From positions 1 through 11,150 of the forward strand of contig NQJH01000018.1 in the NCBI GenBank assembly GCA_002256685.1: a stretch of DNA of 11,150 nucleotides, given 5' to 3'. How positions within the stretch are numbered: position 1 is the stretch's first letter; every line of letters starts with the position of its first letter. Position numbers and translations under genes: made by a program. Shown here piece by piece: positions 8,141-11,150 of this stretch. The DNA is from Methylococcaceae bacterium NSP1-2. Lineage in GTDB: Bacteria > Pseudomonadota > Gammaproteobacteria > Methylococcales > Methylomonadaceae. The notes under the pieces were generated by a model that was given only the letters and a program-made list of their open reading frames with translations, did no database searches and was not told the DNA's origin.

Positions 8141-8199
8141 TAGGGGCGGATTTATCTGCACTGCGTACATCCGTTATACGCAGTAACGATTACGCCCTT
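8141..8199. repeat. Degenerate REP-like palindromic repeat
   Basis: The left end, TAGGGGCGGATTTATCTGC, contains the hairpin GCGGAT/ATCTGC (one G-U pair, 2-nt loop), and the sequence ends in CGCCCT. GGGCG (8144-8148) can pair with CGCCC (8193-8197) around an inner hairpin CTGCGTA/TACGCAG (8161-8167 with 8177-8183). It resembles the widespread dispersed repeat type GTAGGGGCG-ATTTAT-CGCCC known from many bacterial genomes (from memory, not searched). It lies 23 nt after the mscK-like stop, in the 227 nt between two convergent genes. Confidence 0.5.
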
Positions 8200-8302
8200 G
8201 TTGTCCTACTCGGCTTGATAAATTAAATCAGACTGATAATACCAATACTGACGGTGACTTGATGTCTGGTAAGCACTACATAAATCTTCAAGTAGTACAC
8301 GA

Positions 8303-8324
8303 AGTACAAACCTAGGTTTGTACT
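8303..8324. repeat. 22-bp perfect palindrome between convergent genes
   Basis: The core GTACAAACCTAGGTTTGTAC (8304-8323) is its own reverse complement. The flanking A8303 and T8324 extend it to 22 bp, and after one mismatch two more pairs (CG/CG) reach 8300-8327. It has no loop, so as RNA it would fold with a small terminal loop at CCTAGG. It lies 21 nt beyond the flavin reductase stop, where a terminator for that gene or for mscK would be expected. There is no T-tract on either side, so a classic intrinsic terminator is not supported. A dyad-binding protein site is the other option. Confidence 0.6.
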
Positions 8325-8344
8325 CCGAAGCATCATCGATGTTA

Positions 8345-8830
8345 TTAATCGTTAATCAGTTGCCGATAAGCACCACGATAATAAAGCAGTGGCTCACCCG
8401 CACGGCACTCAACGGCTTGCACTTCACCGATGATAATCCAATGCGTACCTGCGCGTACTTTCTCAACCACTTTACAATCTAGCGACATTAAACTGTTATT
8501 TAACAGTGGTGCGCCGGTGACACCCGCTGACCAATCGGCATTTTCAAAGCGTTGTTGTTGACTACTACCGCCTGCAAATTGATTAGACAACTCTTGTTGA
8601 TCCGCCGTTAATACATTCACTGCAAAACATTGGCTTGCGTCAATGCCATCGCCCGTATCTGCCGCATCATTAATACACACCAACACTTGCGGTGGATTAA
8701 CAGACACGCTAGAAAACGCAGTGACTGTCATACCTTGCACACCGAATTTTTCAGATTGAGTGGTTACCACGGTGACACCGCTCGCCCACAGTTGCAAAGC
8801 ATTTTTAAAATCGTCCGCACTCACGGTCAT
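8345..8830 (-). CDS. Flavin reductase-like domain protein (NAD(P)H:FMN reductase family)
   Basis: A 161-residue cytosolic protein of the flavin reductase-like, FMN-binding split-barrel family (HpaC/RutF type). Members use NAD(P)H to reduce free flavin, often for a partner monooxygenase. Visible family features are FKNALQLWASGVTVVTT (8-24), the FMN-binding stretch GMTVTAFSSVSVNPP (33-47), GTHWIIIGEV (128-137, with His130) and PLLYYRGAYR (147-156). The length is normal. The ATG at 8830 has GGAG 8 nt upstream, which supports it. It begins 23 nt after the stop of the rhodanese gene on the same strand, so the two probably form an operon. No monooxygenase gene is in view, so the partner is unknown. 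A flavoprotein with bound FMN is an alternative role. Confidence 0.88.
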   Translation of the reverse strand: MTVSADDFKNALQLWASGVTVVTTQSEKFGVQGMTVTAFSSVSVNPPQVLVCINDAADTGDGIDASQCFAVNVLTADQQELSNQFAGGSSQQQRFENADWSAGVTGAPLLNNSLMSLDCKVVEKVRAGTHWIIIGEVQAVECRAGEPLLYYRGAYRQLIND

Positions 8831-8853
8831 TATTATTTCTCCAATTAAGTTAA

Positions 8854-9243
8854 TTATTTTTGTTGCGTTGCTAAACCGTCTTTATTCCAAGCGACTATAC
8901 CGCCATCCATACTATACACTTTAGAAAATCCAGCAGATTTCAAGACATCTAAGGCTTTAGCAGATCGCCCACCACTTTTGCATTGAGTAATGATGGTGGT
9001 GTCTTTGTATTGTTTTAATTCTGGCAAGCGGGCATCTAATTGATTTAAGGGAATATGAATTGCCCCTGCAATATGCCCGCCGTTCCATTCATCGTCTTCA
9101 CGCACATCAACGATCACCGCTTTTTTCTCTGAAGTCAGGGTGGAGGCTTCTTTAGGGCTAACCAGCTCAGTATCCGCCTGAGCAAAAGCGCAATTCATCG
9201 CCAAAAAAATACCCAGAATAAAACTTTTTGAAAACATATTCAT
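8854..9243 (-). CDS. Exported single-domain rhodanese-like protein
   Basis: A 129-residue protein with a Sec signal peptide (FILGIFLAMNCAFA, cleavage near residue 21) followed by one rhodanese domain. Family landmarks are DVREDDEW (47-54), GHIAGAIHIPL (56-66) and the active-site loop CKSGGRS (88-94). Cys88 is the sulfur-accepting nucleophile, followed later by GGIVAW (114-119). Cys18 in the signal peptide lacks Gly/Ala/Ser at -1, so a lipoprotein is unlikely; a periplasmic location is expected. Such proteins carry persulfide sulfur; the donor and acceptor are not evident. AGGAGT lies just before the ATG at 9243 with a 5 nt spacer. It is the first gene of a probable operon with the flavin reductase-like gene. 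Confidence 0.92.
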   Translation of the reverse strand: MNMFSKSFILGIFLAMNCAFAQADTELVSPKEASTLTSEKKAVIVDVREDDEWNGGHIAGAIHIPLNQLDARLPELKQYKDTTIITQCKSGGRSAKALDVLKSAGFSKVYSMDGGIVAWNKDGLATQQK

Positions 9244-9282
9244 AACACACTCCTAAATAACTATAACGTTTAAAATCTGCCC

Positions 9283-9418
9283 TTATTTAAAGCTAATCTG
9301 TAGCATTGACAAATTTACTTTTCAAAAATTCACTGCGTCTACATCGGTAGTGGCTAATTTTTCACAAACTGACTCAGTGAGTAGTGACCATATACTACTG
9401 GAATTTAGCTTTAAATAA
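9283..9418. repeat. 136-bp segment bounded by 14-bp perfect inverted repeats (MITE-like candidate)
   Basis: TTATTTAAAGCTAA (9283-9296) is the exact reverse complement of TTAGCTTTAAATAA (9405-9418). Similarity continues weakly inward (TCTGTAGCAT against TCCAGTAGTAT on the other strand). The 108 nt between hold no coding sequence I can support. The segment is in the 327-nt divergent gap between the rhodanese and DUF1287 genes. Size and terminal symmetry suit a miniature transposable element, but I see no target-site duplication next to the arms. Alternatives are a chance AT-rich inverted repeat or a regulatory looping site. The rest of the gap (9244-9282 and 9419-9570) holds the rhodanese ribosome site and a -10 box at 9498-9503. 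Confidence 0.4.
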
Positions 9419-9497
9419 ACAGCGGCTGTGGAATTTACAACATTTGCAACGATTTTTAACAGGCGAAGCACTCTCACCGTTCGCGGTTTTTTTACGT

Positions 9498-9503
9498 TAT
9501 AAT
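9498..9503 (+). promoter_or_regulatory. Consensus -10 box upstream of the DUF1287 gene
   Basis: TATAAT is a perfect -10 hexamer. No good -35 is present at normal spacing; the closest is TCACCG at 9474-9479 (18 nt spacer, 3/6). Transcription would begin near 9510. That would leave a GTG at 9514 leaderless and gives a normal leader of about 60 nt for the ATG at 9571, which supports the later start. Confidence 0.4.
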
Positions 9504-9570
9504 TGCCTGCCCTGTGGACAGCTACGCGGGTGCATTTTTTCAACGGTTACCAATAAATAAACAAAACGCT

Positions 9571-10167
9571 ATGGCTAATAAAAGAATACGATGCTTATTA
9601 ATCGGTATAGTCGTCGTTTTGCCACTGATTAAAGCAGTAGCCGCTGAGCCTTTAGCTAGCTTTGTCAATGCCGCGCGTACTCAAATAGGCAAAACTGTTC
9701 GTTATGATCCGACTTATTACACGTTAAGCTATCCAAATGGCGATATGCCGATTGAAGGTGGGGTTTGTACCGATGTGGTAGTACGCGCCTTGCGGTCTAG
9801 TTTGAACATGGATTTACAAAAACTGGTACATGACGATATGCAGCGGGCGTTTACTCGCTATCCTAAACACTGGGGTTTAAAAAGCACGGATAAGAATATC
9901 GATCATCGCCGCGTGTTGAATCTGCAAACCTATTTTAAGCGCGAGGGCTATGAATTACCGATTTCAAGCAAGGCAGAGGATTATCAAGCAGGTGATTTAG
10001 TCACGGTGCTTTTGCCAGCGAATCTGCCACACATTATGATAGTCAGTGACAAAACGGCACCGACCAGCCATACGCCGTTAATTATTCATAATATTGGCAA
10101 CGGCACACAAGAAGAAGACCGTTTATTTGAATTTAAAATAACAGGGCATTATCGAATCAAACCGTAA
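9571..10167 (+). CDS. Exported DUF1287 protein (YijF family)
   Basis: From the ATG at 9571 the protein is 198 residues with a clear Sec signal: MANKRIR, a hydrophobic core at 8-20, and a likely cut at AVA-AEP (residue 24). The frame is open back to a GTG at 9514, but those 19 residues would precede the positive n-region of the signal, so ATG is preferred. The DUF1287 hallmark segments are VRYDPTYY (43-50), YPNGDMP (54-60), GVCTDVVVRALR (64-75, with Cys66), LPHIMIVSD (152-160, with His154) and IIHNIGNGTQEED (171-183, with His173). The Cys then His order is like NlpC/P60-type cysteine hydrolases of the peptidoglycan. That comparison is inference, and the true function of the family is not established. 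Expected in the periplasm. No strong Shine-Dalgarno sequence. Confidence 0.87.
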   Translation: MANKRIRCLLIGIVVVLPLIKAVAAEPLASFVNAARTQIGKTVRYDPTYYTLSYPNGDMPIEGGVCTDVVVRALRSSLNMDLQKLVHDDMQRAFTRYPKHWGLKSTDKNIDHRRVLNLQTYFKREGYELPISSKAEDYQAGDLVTVLLPANLPHIMIVSDKTAPTSHTPLIIHNIGNGTQEEDRLFEFKITGHYRIKP

Positions 10168-10183
10168 GTAATTTTTTAATTAA

Positions 10184-10249
10184 GAGTAAAACAGCTTTAG
10201 CTGTTGCTGAATTCAACAGTAACGGCAATAGCTAAAGCTATTGGACTCC
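10184..10249. repeat. Two-hairpin palindromic element, copy 2 (inverted relative to copy 1)
   Basis: Read on the minus strand it repeats copy 1. It shares 24 nt, GGAGTCCAATAGCTT plus AGCTATTG, with one internal mismatch, and then 22 identical nt covering hairpin B and TTTACTC. Hairpin B is AACAGCT/AGCTGTT (10190-10196 with 10199-10205). Hairpin A is CAATAGCT/AGCTATTG (10226-10233 with 10236-10243). The outer arms shrink to GAGT (10184-10187) and ACTC (10245-10248). The centre is 20 nt (10206-10225) instead of 7 in copy 1 and can itself form CTGTTG/CAACAG. It lies 16 nt after the DUF1287 stop and ahead of the yehS-like gene. Confidence 0.82.
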
Positions 10250-10298
10250 AGTTATGAATTGCTTATCTACTTAACGCTCACAACTATCTATAAAAACT

Positions 10299-10778
10299 AT
10301 GATTAATAATGATGTATTACGCCGCGTCCGTTACGCGTTGAACTTAAATGACGCAACCATGCTGGAGATATTCGCCTTAAGCGACTGCACCATAACCCGC
10401 GATGAGTTGCTGCACTTTCTTAAAAAAGACAATGAAGACGATTTTGTCGCCCTTGATAATTCACACATGAGCCAGTTTTTAGATGGCTTAATTACTTATA
10501 AACGCGGCAAGCAAGACAATCCACCCACTAAAAAAGCCGAAACCGAATTAGACAATAATGGCATACTAAAAAAACTTAGAATCGCCTTAGAATTTAAAGA
10601 AGAAGACATGTTACACACGCTAAAACTCGCTGATTTTGAATTATCAAAAGGCGAACTCAGTGCGTTTTTTAGACAAGAAGGTCATAAACATCACCGTAAA
10701 TGCGGCGACCAAGTGCTAAGAAATTTTTTACAAGGGCTGACGATTCATTTCAGACAGCCACACGAAGAAGAAGAATAA
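10299..10778 (+). CDS. yehS: YehS-like DUF1456 protein with two tandem repeats
   Basis: A 159-residue cytosolic protein made of two homologous units. Unit 1 is VLRRVRYALNLNDATMLEIF through FLDGLITYKRGK (about 6-71). Unit 2 is ILKKLRIALEFKEEDMLHTL through FLQGLTIHFR (about 89-152). They share the order L-R-x-A-L, a helix with L..L-A/S-D, then L-x-x-F and F-L-x-G-L. This is the DUF1456 architecture of E. coli YehS, and the length is typical. The tail HEEEE is acidic. The function is unknown; a small helical binding role is only a guess. The ATG at 10299 has no obvious Shine-Dalgarno sequence. It ends 22 nt before trpE on the same strand, so read-through into trpE is likely. Confidence 0.88.
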   Translation: MINNDVLRRVRYALNLNDATMLEIFALSDCTITRDELLHFLKKDNEDDFVALDNSHMSQFLDGLITYKRGKQDNPPTKKAETELDNNGILKKLRIALEFKEEDMLHTLKLADFELSKGELSAFFRQEGHKHHRKCGDQVLRNFLQGLTIHFRQPHEEEE

Positions 10779-10800
10779 TACTCTCACCTGCCTAACGACT

Positions 10801-11150
10801 ATGACTCCAGAACAATTCAATCAGCTAGCCGCACAAGGCTATAACCGCATTCCGATTAGCCGTGAAATTTTGGCTGATTTGAATACTCCCTTAAGTGCCT
10901 ATTTAAAATTAGCCAATGGCGCGTATTCTTACTTATTTGAATCCGTTCACGGCGGTGAACAATGGGGACGTTATTCAATTATCGGCTTGCCTTGCAAAAC
11001 GATTATTAAAATTAACGGCAAACAAATTCGGTTAGAACAGAATGGCGATTGTCTGGAAACCCTAACGCACGACAATCCGCTGCTATGGATAGATGCGTTT
11101 AGGAAAGGCTTTAAAGTCCCTGATATTGAGGGTTTGCCGCGTTTTAGTGG
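10801..11150 (+). CDS. trpE: Anthranilate synthase component I, N-terminal part (runs off right edge)
   Basis: The frame is open from the ATG at 10801 to the edge, giving about 116 residues, roughly a quarter of a normal TrpE. The start MTPEQFNQLA, then YNRIPISREILADLNTPLSAYLKL, is the usual N-terminal layout. YLFESVHGGE (44-53) followed by WGRYSIIG is the conserved segment that includes the LLES-type tryptophan-binding motif (here LFES, 45-48), so feedback inhibition by L-Trp is expected. With the TrpG amidotransferase the enzyme converts chorismate to anthranilate, the first step of tryptophan synthesis. The catalytic C-terminal domain is outside the window. PabB and PhzE are less likely given this N-terminus. 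No Shine-Dalgarno sequence is evident, and I see no leader peptide or attenuator in the 22 nt upstream. Confidence 0.93.
   Translation, partial: MTPEQFNQLAAQGYNRIPISREILADLNTPLSAYLKLANGAYSYLFESVHGGEQWGRYSIIGLPCKTIIKINGKQIRLEQNGDCLETLTHDNPLLWIDAFRKGFKVPDIEGLPRFS

Noticed and set aside
9306..9311. TTGACA as a -35 box on the plus strand
   Set aside because: No acceptable -10 hexamer lies 16-18 nt downstream, and no gene starts nearby in that direction.
9322..9543. Minus-strand 73-codon open frame in the rhodanese-DUF1287 gap
   Set aside because: It has no recognisable family, no ribosome site seen, and crosses one arm of the inverted repeat and the likely promoter of the DUF1287 gene.
9514..9570. 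GTG start at 9514 for the DUF1287 gene
   Set aside because: It would lie within a few bases of the predicted transcription start and put 19 extra residues before a well-formed signal peptide.

Overview
The window looks like a stretch of gammaproteobacterial chromosome with ordinary gene density and moderately AT-rich DNA. The evidence for the class is protein family content. PurB is the E. coli-like long form, and there are relatives of E. coli YbfF, MscK, YijF (DUF1287) and YehS (DUF1456). The genus cannot be fixed by reading alone; an environmental lineage such as the Methylococcales or Thiotrichales is a guess. No rRNA, tRNA, CRISPR array, phage gene or transposase gene was seen.

Layout. 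The left edge (1-248, +) holds the C-terminal part of a GNAT acetyltransferase, followed by purB (321-1685, +). A convergent three-gene minus-strand block follows (read right to left): a DUF445 membrane protein (3741-4457), a YbfF-like alpha/beta hydrolase (2974-3741, TAATG stop/start overlap) and an O-antigen ligase/polymerase-like membrane protein (1752-2966, 7 nt gap). A good sigma70-like promoter sits ahead of the block. Divergent from it is a very large MscK-type mechanosensitive channel gene (4641-8117, +). Next come a minus-strand pair, an exported rhodanese (8854-9243) followed by a flavin reductase-like protein (8345-8830), and then plus-strand genes for an exported DUF1287 protein (9571-10167), a YehS/DUF1456 protein (10299-10778) and the start of trpE (10801 to the right edge).

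How the genes relate. purB (purine synthesis) and trpE (tryptophan synthesis) are housekeeping. The middle is rich in cell-envelope functions: a surface polysaccharide ligase or polymerase, DUF445, MscK, a periplasmic rhodanese and an exported DUF1287 protein. Apart from the two minus-strand operons, the genes look independently placed.

The most distinctive non-coding content is repeated and palindromic DNA. Two copies of a two-hairpin element lie in opposite orientation (1713-1772 and 10184-10249). The first folds on paper into a perfect three-way junction and also supplies the last codons and stop of the O-antigen ligase-like gene. Other palindromic pieces are a REP-like repeat (8141-8199), a 22-bp perfect palindrome (8303-8324), a 136-bp segment bounded by 14-bp perfect inverted repeats (9283-9418) and a small palindrome in the mscK promoter region (4575-4595). 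I see no strong candidate for a wholly new multi-gene system; the repeat family is the best lead.
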